Source: Methylocystis rosea
Lineage (GTDB): Bacteria > Pseudomonadota > Alphaproteobacteria > Rhizobiales > Beijerinckiaceae
DNA: 64,000 nt
Direction: 5' to 3'
Assembly: GCF_003855495.1 (NCBI RefSeq)
Contig: NZ_CP034086.1
Coordinates: forward strand, 558,001 to 622,000
Shown: piece after piece, positions 19,779-28,140 of the stretch
Layout: the number at the start of each line of letters is the position of its first letter
Numbering within the stretch: the stretch's first letter is position 1
Notes under the pieces: generated by a model
What the model was told of the DNA's origin: nothing
The model's database searches: none
What the model saw: the letters and a program-made list of their open reading frames with translations, nothing else
Translations under genes and position numbers: made by a program

Positions 19779-20522
19779 ATGACGAACGATCTCCCGACTC
19801 AACCTGCCGCCGCGCTCGTGCTGTTTTCCGGCGGGCAGGATTCCACGACCTGCCTCGCCTGGGCGCTGTCGCGCTTCGAGCGCGTCGAGACGGTCGGATT
19901 CGATTACGGCCAGCGCCACCGCGTCGAGCTCTCGCGCCGCGCGGGGCTACGCGACGGCCTTATTCGCCTCTCGCCGCTTTGGGCCGAGCGGCTCGGCGAA
20001 GATCGCACGATTTCGATCGAAGCGCTCGGCGCGATTTCCGAGACGGCGTTGACGCGCCACGCGGAGATCGCCTTCGCCGCCGACGGGCTTCCCAACACAT
20101 TCGTTCCGGGGCGCAATCTGCTGTTTCTGACCTTCGCCGCGGCGCTCGCCTATCGCCGCGGCGTCGCCGATCTCGTCGGCGGCATGTGCGAGACCGACTA
20201 TTCGGGCTATCCCGATTGCCGCGACCAGACGATCCGCGCCATGGCGCAGGCGCTCAGTCTCGGCATGGACCGCAGCATCGCCATCCATACGCCGCTGATG
20301 TGGATCGACAAGGCGGCGACCTGGCGACTGGCGGAATCGCTCGGCGGCGAAGCGCTGGTGCGGCTCATCGTCGAAGAAACCCACACCTGCTATCTCGGCG
20401 AGAGGGGCCGCCGCTTCGACTGGGGCTATGGCTGCGGCGAATGCCCCGCCTGCAAGCTGCGCGCGCATGGCTGGGAGAACTATCGCGCCGGACAGACGAG
20501 CGCGGCGGCCGAGACCTTCTGA
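19779..20522 (+). CDS. queC: 7-cyano-7-deazaguanine synthase QueC
   Basis: ATP- and ammonia-dependent synthesis of preQ0 from 7-carboxy-7-deazaguanine. The 247-residue protein begins its PP-loop with [18 protein letters not shown], followed by [17 protein letters not shown] and [13 protein letters not shown]. The C-terminal zinc site is present (HTCYLGE and [12 protein letters not shown]). With QueF at 12285 it supplies two steps of the queuosine pathway; QueD and QueE are not in the window. Confidence 0.97.
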   Translation: MTNDLPTQPAAALVLFSGGQDSTTCLAWALSRFERVETVGFDYGQRHRVELSRRAGLRDGLIRLSPLWAERLGEDRTISIEALGAISETALTRHAEIAFAADGLPNTFVPGRNLLFLTFAAALAYRRGVADLVGGMCETDYSGYPDCRDQTIRAMAQALSLGMDRSIAIHTPLMWIDKAATWRLAESLGGEALVRLIVEETHTCYLGERGRRFDWGYGCGECPACKLRAHGWENYRAGQTSAAAETF

Positions 20523-20584
20523 TCTTCGAGTGTGGCGTCGAGGCCACAGTCGGCGCTGACCTGCTCACGCTGAGCGACAGCGTA

Positions 20585-20632
20585 TTGACACGGCTCAGTC
20601 CGCCTCGGATATGTTATGTTATAACATTATTA
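20585..20632 (+). promoter_or_regulatory. Promoter with probable Zur box
   Basis: A TTGACA at 20585-20590 and TATGTT at 20610 (spacer 19) could be -35 and -10. Overlapping the latter is ATGTTATAACAT (20616-20627), a perfect palindrome inside a longer AT-rich region. It resembles the GTTATA-TATAAC class of Zur operators. It ends about 20 bases before the TonB-receptor ATG, fitting zinc repression of that gene. Identification is by consensus memory, not by a computed score. Confidence 0.6.
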
Positions 20633-20648
20633 GCGAGAGCGGGCGTCC

Positions 20649-22937
20649 ATGAGGAAGAGCGTTTTGGTCGGCGCAGCGGCCGGCGGCGCCGTCGTCGGGA
20701 TTTTCAGCAGCGTTGCGAGCGCCTTGGCTCAGCAGGCCTTGCCGCCGATTGAAGTCGGCTCCGTGAGTCCGATCAAGCGCGCCAAGATCGTCTCCGCGCC
20801 ACAGACTCCCCCAGCGCCCGGCGGGCGCAACCGCAGCGTCGCCGGCCCGAGCGGAGCCGAGCCGCGCGAACCGGCCGTGGCGCCGCAAGGCGTCCTTCCC
20901 ATCGTCGCCGATCAGTTCGCGACGGTCACGGTCGTCACCAATGAAGAGCTGCGGCGCTCGCCGGGCGCGACGCTTGGCGACGTGCTCTTCGCCAAGCCGG
21001 GCGTCACTGGATCGACCTTCGCGCCCGGCGCGGCGAGCCGTCCCATCGTGCGCGGCCTCGACAACTATCGGGTGCGCATCCAGGAAAATGGCGTCAGCAA
21101 CAGCGGCGTCTCGGAGCTTGGCGAGGACCACGCCGTACCGCTCGATCCCGTCGCCGCGAGCCAGGTCGAGGTGGTGCGCGGCCCCGCGACGCTGCGCTGG
21201 GGGTCGCAAGCGATCGGCGGCGTCGTCAACGTCGAAAACAACCGCATTCCCACGGCCTTGCCGTGTCGTCTTGCGTTCATCCCGACGGCCGAGACGGAGG
21301 GTTGCTCGGTCATCGAGACTCGCGGCGCGGTGATGACCGTCGACAATGGGTTGGAAAACGCGACGCTGCTCGACGTTGGCCGAGGCAATGTCGCCTTCCA
21401 CATGGATGTCCATGGCCGCCGCAGCAGCGACTACCTTATTCCCGGCTATCCTTATCTTTTTCTGCCGGATCCGCCGCCGCCGGTGTTCGGACGCCAGCCC
21501 AATTCGTCAATGCGCTCGGCCGGCGGTTCGGTCGGCGGCTCCTATTTCTTCGACGGCGGCTTCGTCGGCGTCGCGGTGACGCAGTTCAACTCGCGCTATC
21601 GCATCCCCGGCATCGAGCCGACGGAGACCAATACGCGCATCGAACTTCGCCAGACGCGCGTGACGACCAAGGGCGAGTTCCGTCCGCAGTCGGCCTATAT
21701 CGAAGCGGTCCGCTTCTGGGCGGGTCTGACCGACTACAAGCACCATGAACTCGCCAATGAGGGGGGCTTCGACGGCGTTCAGCAGACCTTCACCAACAAG
21801 GATCTCGAGGCGCGGGTCGAAACGCAGCTTCGCCCGGTCGATTTGTCCTTCGCGACTCTGACCAGCGCCTTCGGCGTGCAGGGCATGCATCAGATCCTGA
21901 CCTCGCCCGGACGCGAGGGCGGGCTCTTCGACCCCAATCGGACGCGAAGCGTCGCCGGCTATTGGTTCAATGAATTCAGACTGACCGACACGTCGAGAAT
22001 GCAGCTGGCCGGACGCATCGAACACGCGACCGTCTCCGGCGCATTTCCCGAACTCCTGGTCTCCGGCGCTTTTCCCGAACCCCTCGCTGATCCGGCGCTG
22101 CAAGTCGCCCGCATGAGAAATTTCACGCCAAAGAGCGGGGCCTTTGGGTTCCTCCAGGATCTGCCGCAAGGCGTCGTCGCCAGCCTGACCGCCCAATATG
22201 TCGAACGCGCGCCGCGCGCGCCCGAGCTCTTTTCGCGCGGGATCCATGAAGCGACGGGGACGTTCGACATCGGCAATCCGAATCTTCGAATTGAAGGGGC
22301 GAAGACCATCGAAATCGGCCTGCGCCGCCCAGTCGGTCCATTCCGTTTCGAGGCGACAGCCTACCTCACGCGCTTCGATGGATTTATCTTTCGCAATCTC
22401 ACCGGCGCGGTCTGCGAGGAAGACATTGCGAGCTGCGCCTTGGAAGGCGAGGGCGATCTGCGCGAGGCGATCTATTCGCAGCGCAATGCGCTCTTCCGGG
22501 GCGGCGAGTTTCAAAGCCAACTCGACGTCGCGCCGCTGGCAGGCGGCGTTTTTGGGGCGGAGCAGCAGTTTGACGTGGTGCGGGCGACATTCGTGGGCGG
22601 CGGCAACGTCCCCCGCATCCCGCCCGTTCGGCTCGGCGGCGGATTGTTCTGGCGAGATTCGAATTGGCTGCTGCGGATCAATTTTTTGCACGCCTTCGCG
22701 CAGCGCAACATCGACCTGACCAATGAAACGCCAACGAAGGGCTATAATCTGCTGAAGGCCGAAATCAGCTACCGCATGCTGCTCGATCCGGGCGATCCGC
22801 TGAGCCGCGAATTGCGGCTGGGACTCGTCGGCGACAATCTCCTCAACGAGGACATCCGCAACAGCGTCTCTTTCCGCAAGGATGAGGTGCTGCTCCCGGG
22901 CGCGAATCTGCGGTTTTTCGCGAATGCGCGGTTTTGA
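20649..22937 (+). CDS. TonB-dependent receptor, ZnuD-like (probable zinc uptake)
   Basis: Outer-membrane active transporter, 762 residues. A signal peptide (to ASALAQ) and a proline-rich linker precede a plug domain (about 75-190: VTVVTNEELRRSPGATLGDVLF, SRPIVRGLDNYRVRIQENG, VEVVRGPATLRWGSQAIGG) and a beta-barrel ending in LRFFANARF with terminal Phe. Two Cys pairs are visible (LPCRLA/EGCSV and VCEED/ASCAL). The gene stands alone behind a Zur-like box, which is the main reason to propose zinc. Residues near 462-479 contain a duplicated nine-residue unit (VSGAFPELL/VSGAFPEPL). Haem or siderophore transport is the alternative. Confidence 0.85.
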   Translation: MRKSVLVGAAAGGAVVGIFSSVASALAQQALPPIEVGSVSPIKRAKIVSAPQTPPAPGGRNRSVAGPSGAEPREPAVAPQGVLPIVADQFATVTVVTNEELRRSPGATLGDVLFAKPGVTGSTFAPGAASRPIVRGLDNYRVRIQENGVSNSGVSELGEDHAVPLDPVAASQVEVVRGPATLRWGSQAIGGVVNVENNRIPTALPCRLAFIPTAETEGCSVIETRGAVMTVDNGLENATLLDVGRGNVAFHMDVHGRRSSDYLIPGYPYLFLPDPPPPVFGRQPNSSMRSAGGSVGGSYFFDGGFVGVAVTQFNSRYRIPGIEPTETNTRIELRQTRVTTKGEFRPQSAYIEAVRFWAGLTDYKHHELANEGGFDGVQQTFTNKDLEARVETQLRPVDLSFATLTSAFGVQGMHQILTSPGREGGLFDPNRTRSVAGYWFNEFRLTDTSRMQLAGRIEHATVSGAFPELLVSGAFPEPLADPALQVARMRNFTPKSGAFGFLQDLPQGVVASLTAQYVERAPRAPELFSRGIHEATGTFDIGNPNLRIEGAKTIEIGLRRPVGPFRFEATAYLTRFDGFIFRNLTGAVCEEDIASCALEGEGDLREAIYSQRNALFRGGEFQSQLDVAPLAGGVFGAEQQFDVVRATFVGGGNVPRIPPVRLGGGLFWRDSNWLLRINFLHAFAQRNIDLTNETPTKGYNLLKAEISYRMLLDPGDPLSRELRLGLVGDNLLNEDIRNSVSFRKDEVLLPGANLRFFANARF

Positions 22938-22968
22938 GCGCCTAAGGCAGAGCGATCGGGTAAAGGGC

Positions 22969-23153
22969 TTCCTCATCCTGAGGAGCGTGCGCAGCACGCG
23001 TCTCGAAGGACGAGGAAGCCCGTTTTCGCGTATTTTCCTCACCCTCGTCCTTCGAGACGCCGCCTTCGATCTCGGGCCTGCCCGAGATCGACATTAAATC
23101 CGCAAGTCGGGTAAACCCCGACTTGCGGGCGGCTCCTCAGGATGAGGGTGAGG
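22969..23153. repeat. Intergenic repeat family B (CTCATCCTGAGGAG-type)
   Basis: Begins CCTCATCCTGAGGAGCGTGC and ends with the inverse GGCTCCTCAGGATGAGGG. Inside are inverted TCTCGAAGGACGAGG/CCTCGTCCTTCGAGAC units and small hairpins (GATCTCGGGCCTGCCCGAGATC; GTCGGGTAAACCCCGAC). Further copies are at 46816-46947 and 58144-58330. Similar repeats are widespread in Rhizobiales genomes. Confidence 0.85.
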
Positions 23154-23287
23154 TAAACAATCCTTCACCCTAGTGCCTTGGCGCCTGAGGCGTTTCGGCT
23201 TGATCGCCGGGGCGAAATAGGGCATAGGCGGGGCCAACGAAGCGCTGGGCGTATCCCGGCCAGTTCACTATTGCCGGGGTGAGATCG

Positions 23288-23413
23288 ATGAAAGTCCGCA
23301 ACTCTTTGAAATCTCTGCGTTCGCGCCATCGCGCCAACCAGATCGTGCGCCGCAAAGGCCGCGTCTACATCATCAACAAGGTCCAAAAGCGCTATAAGGC
23401 TCGCCAAGGCTGA
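23288..23413 (+). CDS. rpmJ: Ribosomal protein L36, zinc-ligand-free form
   Basis: The 41-residue product starts [20 protein letters not shown], continues [17 protein letters not shown] and ends ARQG, the alphaproteobacterial L36. It has no Cys, so it is the C-minus type that needs no zinc, unlike the CxxC...CxxxxH type. It binds 23S rRNA in the large subunit. The gene stands between a family B repeat and a terminator, so it is probably transcribed alone. Confidence 0.96.
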   Translation: MKVRNSLKSLRSRHRANQIVRRKGRVYIINKVQKRYKARQG

Positions 23414-23448
23414 GTTCCGCCACGCCTGTTGATCCAGACGCATGAAGA

Positions 23449-23477
23449 GGGCCGGAGCGTCAGCTCGCGGCCCTTTT
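23449..23477 (+). terminator. Rho-independent terminator after rpmJ
   Basis: A stem GGGCCGGAGC / GCTCGCGGCCC with loop GTCA and one bulge is followed by TTTTGC, 36 bases after the rpmJ stop. It may also serve the convergent hydrolase gene that ends at 23504. Confidence 0.75.
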
Positions 23478-23503
23478 GCACTTCTAAATCGCGTGCCGCC
23501 GCG

Positions 23504-24529
23504 TTAGACGCCGCCGTCTTCCGCAACGCCCATGAGCGCCAGCACATGCGCGTTGACGCTGCGGCTGAGAGCGTCGACGTCATAGCCGCCTTCGAGCATT
23601 GAGACGATGCGGCCGCCGCAACGACGGTCGGCGATGTCCATCAGCCGTTTGGTCGCATCGCCGAAGTCCGTCTCGCGGAGCCGCAGGCCGCCGAGCGGAT
23701 CCCGCTCATGGGCGTCGAAGCCCGCTGAAATCAGGATCAGATCTGGCGCGAAATCGCGCACCCGCGGCAGGATTCGGTCGGCGAGCGCTTCGCCAAAGGC
23801 GTCCCCGGTCGAACCGGCGAGGAGCGGCGCATTGACGATGTTGTCATGGTTGCCGGTTTCGTTGCGCCCGCCCGTGCCTGGATAAAAGGGCGCCTGATGC
23901 GTCGAGCAGAACAGCACCTTGTCGTCGGCCCAGAAAATCTCTTGCGTGCCATTGCCGTGATGGACGTCGAAGTCGACGATCGCCACCCGTTCCGCCCCAT
24001 GCGCCGCCAGCGCGTGGCGCGCGGCCACGGCGACATTATTGACGAAGCAAAACCCCATCGGATTGTGCGCGCCGGCGTGATGCCCTGGCGGGCGGACGGC
24101 GACGAAGACGTTGTCGGCGCGTCCCGACATGACTTCGTCCACTGCCGCGACGGCGCCGCCGGCGGCGCGCCACACCGCTTCGATCGTTTGCGGACACATC
24201 AGCGTATCGCTATCGAGCGCCGAATAGCCTTCGTGCGGCGCGGCGCGCTCGAGGGCGGCAAGATAGGATTGCGGATGGACGCGTTGCAGGGATTCCGCAT
24301 GCGCTTCGGGCGCATTCATCCGGGTCAGGGACGCGAATCGCGCGTGCTCCAATCCGCGCTGGATCGCCCGCAACCGTTCCGGCGCTTCAGGATGGCCCGG
24401 ACCCATCTCATGAAGAAGCCCGCATTCATGTGTGATGAGGAGGGTTTTCAATGCTGCGACGCAATCCAAGCGGGCGACGCTACGCCAGTCAACGCAAGGA
24501 TTTTCGGCCTTCCGCGGCCTCCTGTCCAT
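23504..24529 (-). CDS. Histone-deacetylase-family (acetylpolyamine amidohydrolase-like) hydrolase
   Basis: Zinc-dependent deacetylase fold, bacterial class II type. Motifs: HPEAPERLRAI, RPPGHHAG with the catalytic His pair, DFDVHHGNGTQ (Asp and His zinc ligands), ISAGFDAHERDP (second Asp ligand), and MLEGGYDVDAL. Substrate unknown: acetylpolyamines or acetylated proteins. The start is uncertain. The ATG at 24529 has no ribosome site, and family similarity begins at KTLLITHECG, so a TTG at 24451 is a good alternative; the frame is open further upstream to 24655. It is divergent from the L,D-transpeptidase gene. Confidence 0.88.
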   Translation of the reverse strand: MDRRPRKAENPCVDWRSVARLDCVAALKTLLITHECGLLHEMGPGHPEAPERLRAIQRGLEHARFASLTRMNAPEAHAESLQRVHPQSYLAALERAAPHEGYSALDSDTLMCPQTIEAVWRAAGGAVAAVDEVMSGRADNVFVAVRPPGHHAGAHNPMGFCFVNNVAVAARHALAAHGAERVAIVDFDVHHGNGTQEIFWADDKVLFCSTHQAPFYPGTGGRNETGNHDNIVNAPLLAGSTGDAFGEALADRILPRVRDFAPDLILISAGFDAHERDPLGGLRLRETDFGDATKRLMDIADRRCGGRIVSMLEGGYDVDALSRSVNAHVLALMGVAEDGGV

Positions 24530-24684
24530 GAAAAAGAAACAGTAAAGCTCAAGCGCGGGGCCGCGCCGGTTAGCGTGGCGCCGGCGCAACAGTAAGGGAA
24601 TAATTCGGAAGACGTGATCCCAGCGCCAAAGTTCATGATAAGAAAATCGTAACAACTGTTTTGCGGCGGAAAGGAGTGCCTGAA

Positions 24685-25296
24685 ATGAGTTTCAGATATG
24701 TGACAGCGGCGTCAGCGCTTCTCGCTGTCTTTTTGGCGGGTTGCAACGGGGGGACGCCTCTTCCCGATCCGAGGCTTAACGGCCGCGACGCTGAATTCAT
24801 GGCGCTTGCTCCCAAGGCCGGGGTGAGTTCGCAATATGAACGCTACCTCGTCGATTATAAGACGAATGAGCCCGTCGGTTCGATCATCGTCGATAACCGC
24901 TCGAAATTTCTTTACTATGTCTTGCCGGGCGGAAAGGCCGTGCGCTACGGCGTCGCCACCGGTCAGGACGCGATGGCCTTCACCGGCCGGGCCTATGTCG
25001 GCGGCATGCAGGAATGGCCGCGGTGGATCCCGCCAAAAGACATGCTCGAGCGTTGGCCGCATCTCCAGCCGACGGCGGACGCCGGCGGTCTGCCGGGCGG
25101 TCCCGACAATCCGCTCGGCTCGCGCGCGCTCTACCTCTATCAGAACGGCAGGGATACGCTCTATCGTATCCATGGCACCAATGAGCCGGACAAGATCGGA
25201 CAGGCCGTATCCTCGGGCTGCATCCGCATGCGCGACATCGATGCGATCGATCTTTACAACCGCGTGAAGGTCGGCACCAAGGTCGTCGTCCTCTAA
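24685..25296 (+). CDS. L,D-transpeptidase (YkuD) lipoprotein
   Basis: Cell-wall enzyme of about 203 residues. The signal peptide ends in the lipobox LAGC, so it is probably a lipoprotein. The YkuD domain (about 65-203) ends with YRIHGTNEP and SSGCIRMRDIDAIDL, which hold the catalytic His and Cys. It may form 3-3 peptidoglycan cross-links or attach outer-membrane proteins to peptidoglycan, as alphaproteobacterial Ldts do. ATG 24685 is preferred over a TTG at 24661 because AAAGGAG lies nine bases before it. A strong terminator follows. Confidence 0.92.
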   Translation: MSFRYVTAASALLAVFLAGCNGGTPLPDPRLNGRDAEFMALAPKAGVSSQYERYLVDYKTNEPVGSIIVDNRSKFLYYVLPGGKAVRYGVATGQDAMAFTGRAYVGGMQEWPRWIPPKDMLERWPHLQPTADAGGLPGGPDNPLGSRALYLYQNGRDTLYRIHGTNEPDKIGQAVSSGCIRMRDIDAIDLYNRVKVGTKVVVL

Positions 25297-25324
25297 GGCT
25301 TCGCCCGTTTATCAAGCTTCCTGC

Positions 25325-25363
25325 GACGCCCTCCGCCCAGCGCGCGAGGGCGTCGTCTTTTTT
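25325..25363 (+). terminator. Rho-independent terminator after the L,D-transpeptidase gene
   Basis: GACGCCCTC (25325-25333) pairs with GAGGGCGTC (25346-25354), a perfect nine-base stem, followed by GTC and TTTTTT at 25358-25363. Confidence 0.85.
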
Positions 25364-25533
25364 GCCATAGGCTTCCGGGCGCAGTCGCTCCGCGCGCGCC
25401 CGAGTAGACCGAGGTTTTTCGACGCCCCGCCCCGGCATTCGCCCGTGTGCGCTCTCGCACGGCGCCTTGGTAAAGCGGACCTTAATGTCGCGGATGTTCG
25501 CAGGGTGCGGGCGATCGAAGAGGGGGATTGGTT

Positions 25534-25677
25534 ATGCGTCCGACGACAAGCATGGGCTGCTTAGTCCTGGTGGTCAGCATTCTCTTGCTGGAAGTCGCCG
25601 GCGCGGGCGCTTACCTCGCGTCGTCGGCGCAAGCGAAACCCTCGGACCCTTGCTACGGCTATGCGATTTGCCAGTAA
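25534..25677 (+). CDS. Tiny secreted peptide with CYGYAICQ end (47 aa)
   Basis: ATG 25534 follows AGGGGG by about seven bases. The product has an N-terminal hydrophobic segment (GCLVLVVSILLLEVAGAGAYLA) that can serve as a signal peptide with cleavage after SSAQA. That leaves a mature tail of about a dozen residues, KPSDPCYGYAICQ. The two Cys could form a disulfide loop. A second gene 170 bases downstream encodes a peptide with nearly the same last nine residues. I know of no family; export and function are inference. Confidence 0.55.
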   Translation: MRPTTSMGCLVLVVSILLLEVAGAGAYLASSAQAKPSDPCYGYAICQ

Positions 25678-25847
25678 AAATTTTCATTTCTGTCGCGCAA
25701 ATCGTGGAACGCGCGCGCGACATTTGCGTTTCTGTTCTGAAAGGCCGGCGTGCCCAAAATCAATGCTCGAAAGAGCGGAGACTCGGAGCGCCGCGCCTTT
25801 CAAGTTTTTATAACTGTTGCAGCGAGAGGCGGAAGGCTGGGCCTGTC

Positions 25848-25979
25848 ATGCGCAATTTGGTTTTGTACGTTTTGATGCTGTTCCTGTTCGCGGCAGGCGT
25901 TGCAAGCGCCACGACCATTCTCTCCGGACCGTCGCCTAACGGCGACGATTTTTGCTTTGGATATGCAATCTGCGAATAA
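25848..25979 (+). CDS. Tiny secreted peptide with CFGYAICE end (43 aa)
   Basis: ATG 25848, with GGAAGG eleven bases upstream. The N-terminal segment (LVLYVLMLFLFAAGVASA) is a good signal peptide. The mature tail is about 22 residues, ending NGDDFCFGYAICE. It shares C-[YF]-G-Y-A-I-C-[QE]-stop with the peptide encoded at 25534, while the rest differs, as expected of short paralogues under selection at the C-terminus. Its stop abuts the stop of the convergent membrane-protein gene. Confidence 0.55.
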   Translation: MRNLVLYVLMLFLFAAGVASATTILSGPSPNGDDFCFGYAICE

Positions 25980-26546
25980 TCAGGCGGACCGTTTCTGACG
26001 CGCCAGTTCGCGCATGCGCGCGATGCTGCGCGTCAGCGAGCCTGCTTCAACGCCGATGAACGCTTCTATTCGCCCGCACATCGCGTCGGCGGCCTCATAG
26101 GCGCGTTGCTTGAACGGCGCGACCAGTCTGGCCGCCCAGGCGCGAATCTCGAGGACAATTGAATAGATCTGACGGAACCGGTCGATCTGCATCAGCTTGT
26201 CCCGGCAGATGTCGAAAAGAAACGACATGACGCCGAGCGCCAGCGTTTTGGCGAGAAGGATCGCCAAAAGTCCCGTGAACACATGACCATGCGCGATTAA
26301 CTCAAAACCAACCAGCTTGGCCGGGATAATCGCGAACGCTGGCGTGATAAATATCGCCAATGTTTTTAGGGGCGTAAGCGTCGCGACGAAGTCCTTGAAC
26401 TGCTGCTCGTAACGTTCAAGCCCAAGCGCGCGTCCAAGATCGTGCAGCCATTCGCTGAAATGATCCCACAGCCAGGTTTCGACCAGAAAGAGGACGGCGA
26501 GCGTGAACCAGAACGCCTCCCTCAGGCGTTGCTTCCAATTTTCCAT
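25980..26546 (-). CDS. Membrane protein of unknown function (188 aa)
   Basis: Begins MENWKQRLREAFWFTLAVLF, with hydrophobic segments near residues 12-27, 58-80 and 88-110, and a long charged C-terminal helix (QIDRFRQIYSIVLEIRAWAA, RMRELARQKRSA). The WxxHFSEWLHDLGR stretch resembles proteins scattered in Rhizobiales genomes that have no assigned role. It stops directly at the end of the convergent small-peptide gene. Confidence 0.7.
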   Translation of the reverse strand: MENWKQRLREAFWFTLAVLFLVETWLWDHFSEWLHDLGRALGLERYEQQFKDFVATLTPLKTLAIFITPAFAIIPAKLVGFELIAHGHVFTGLLAILLAKTLALGVMSFLFDICRDKLMQIDRFRQIYSIVLEIRAWAARLVAPFKQRAYEAADAMCGRIEAFIGVEAGSLTRSIARMRELARQKRSA

Positions 26547-26622
26547 ACGTCTTCCTCTCGCATGCGGCGGGCGCTAGCGCCAGCGCGCGGCGGGAATCAC
26601 GACGGCGACATGGACCGCCAGC

Positions 26623-28047
26623 TCAAATGTGGATGGCGCGTTTGGCGACGGCGAAGGCCGCCTCGCGAATCGCCTCCGAGAGCGTCGGATGGGCGTGGCA
26701 GGTGCGCGCGAGATCTTCCGCCGAGCCGGAAAATTCCATCAGCACGGCAGCTTCAGCGATCAATTCGCCGGCCGCGGCGCCAACAATATGGACCCCGAGC
26801 ACCCGGTCGGTCGCCGCGTCGGCGATGATCTTCACGAAACCGTCGGTCGCGCGCATCGCGCGCGCGCGGCCATTGGCGGTAAAGGGGAATTTGCCGATCG
26901 CGACCTCGATCCCTCCGGATTTGGCCTCTTCCTCGGTGATGCCGACCGCCGCGACTTCCGGCATCGTGTAGACGACGCTGGGAATGACGCCGTAATTCAC
27001 ATGCCCCGCCTGTCCCGCAAGGATTTCGGCGACGGCGATGCCTTCGTCCTCAGCCTTATGGGCGAGCATCGGCCCGCGCACCACGTCGCCGATCGCGTAG
27101 ACTCCCGGAACATTGGTCGCGAAACCTTCGTCGATGACGATGCGGCCGCGCTCCATGGCGACGCCGGCGTCCTCGAGTCCGAGGCCCTGCGTGAAGGGGA
27201 TGCGGCCCGTGGCGATGAGCACGGCGTCGGCCTCGATCGTGTCGGATGTCGCGCCATCGACCGACGAATAGGAGACGACAGCGCGCTCAGCCTTGCCGGT
27301 TCCTTCGCGCCGCACGCCTGTCACCTTGGAGGCGAGGCGAAATTCGAAGCCCTGTTTTTCGAGGATCTTCTGAAAGCGTGCGGCGATCTCGAGATCGAAG
27401 CCCGGTAGAATGCGATCGAGATATTCGATCGCAATCACTTCCGTTCCCAGCCGCCGCCAGACCGATCCAAGCTCGAGTCCGATGACGCCCGCGCCGACGA
27501 CGACCAGCCGCTTCGGCGTCTTCCCCAGGGCCAAGGCGCCGGTCGACGAAAGGATCAGCTTTTCGTCGACCGCAATCTCCGCGCCGGAGGCGTCGCGCAG
27601 CGGCGCGACGGCCGAGCCGGTGGCGAGAACAATGTTCTTCGTTTCCAGCGTCTGAACCGCGCCGTCCGCGCTCGCGACCTCGACTTGCCCGGCGCCTTTC
27701 AGCCGGCCGACGCCGCGAAACGACTCGATCTTGTGTTTTCTAAACAAGAAGGCGACGCCATTGACGTTCGCGCCAACCGTGTCGTCCTTGTGCTTCATCA
27801 TCGCCGCAAGATCGAGGCGCGGCGGATCGACGATGACGCCAAGCGGCGCCAATCCATGCGCGGCTTCTTCGAACATATGTGAAGCGTGGAGCAGCGCCTT
27901 CGACGGAATGCAGCCGACATTGAGGCATGTGCCGCCAAACGTCGAATCCTTCTCGACAACGGCCGTCTTCAATCCAAGTTGCGCCGCGCGGATCGCGCAT
28001 ACGTAACCGCCTGGACCGGATCCGATCACGATAAGATCGTAGGTCAT
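26623..28047 (-). CDS. lpdA: Dihydrolipoyl dehydrogenase (E3)
   Basis: FAD-dependent reoxidation of lipoyl groups in 2-oxoacid dehydrogenase and glycine cleavage complexes. The 474-residue protein has an N-terminal FAD fold (LIVIGSGPGGYVCAIRAAQLG), the redox disulfide GGTCLNVGCIPSK (residues about 39-51), an NAD fold (LVVVGAGVIGLELGSVWRRLG), YAIGDVVRGPMLAHKAEDEG, and the C-terminal catalytic HAHPTLSEA from the dimer partner. No E1 or E2 genes are adjacent. Confidence 0.97.
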   Translation of the reverse strand: MTYDLIVIGSGPGGYVCAIRAAQLGLKTAVVEKDSTFGGTCLNVGCIPSKALLHASHMFEEAAHGLAPLGVIVDPPRLDLAAMMKHKDDTVGANVNGVAFLFRKHKIESFRGVGRLKGAGQVEVASADGAVQTLETKNIVLATGSAVAPLRDASGAEIAVDEKLILSSTGALALGKTPKRLVVVGAGVIGLELGSVWRRLGTEVIAIEYLDRILPGFDLEIAARFQKILEKQGFEFRLASKVTGVRREGTGKAERAVVSYSSVDGATSDTIEADAVLIATGRIPFTQGLGLEDAGVAMERGRIVIDEGFATNVPGVYAIGDVVRGPMLAHKAEDEGIAVAEILAGQAGHVNYGVIPSVVYTMPEVAAVGITEEEAKSGGIEVAIGKFPFTANGRARAMRATDGFVKIIADAATDRVLGVHIVGAAAGELIAEAAVLMEFSGSAEDLARTCHAHPTLSEAIREAAFAVAKRAIHI

Positions 28048-28140
28048 GTCATCCGCAATTCAAATATGGGGCCGCTTCCAAGATCCGTTCTTAGATGAAC
28101 GCATCCGAGATGAACTTCGGCTAAACGCCGCCCTCGGAAA

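Noticed and set aside
21507..23042. A 511-codon minus-strand frame opposite the TonB receptor
   Set aside because: Composition typical of an antisense frame; the receptor on the other strand has complete domains and an operator.
25467..25979. One 170-codon protein spanning both small-peptide genes
   Set aside because: The long frame reads the first peptide in the wrong frame and has no signal or ribosome site at its start; two separate small genes explain the region better.
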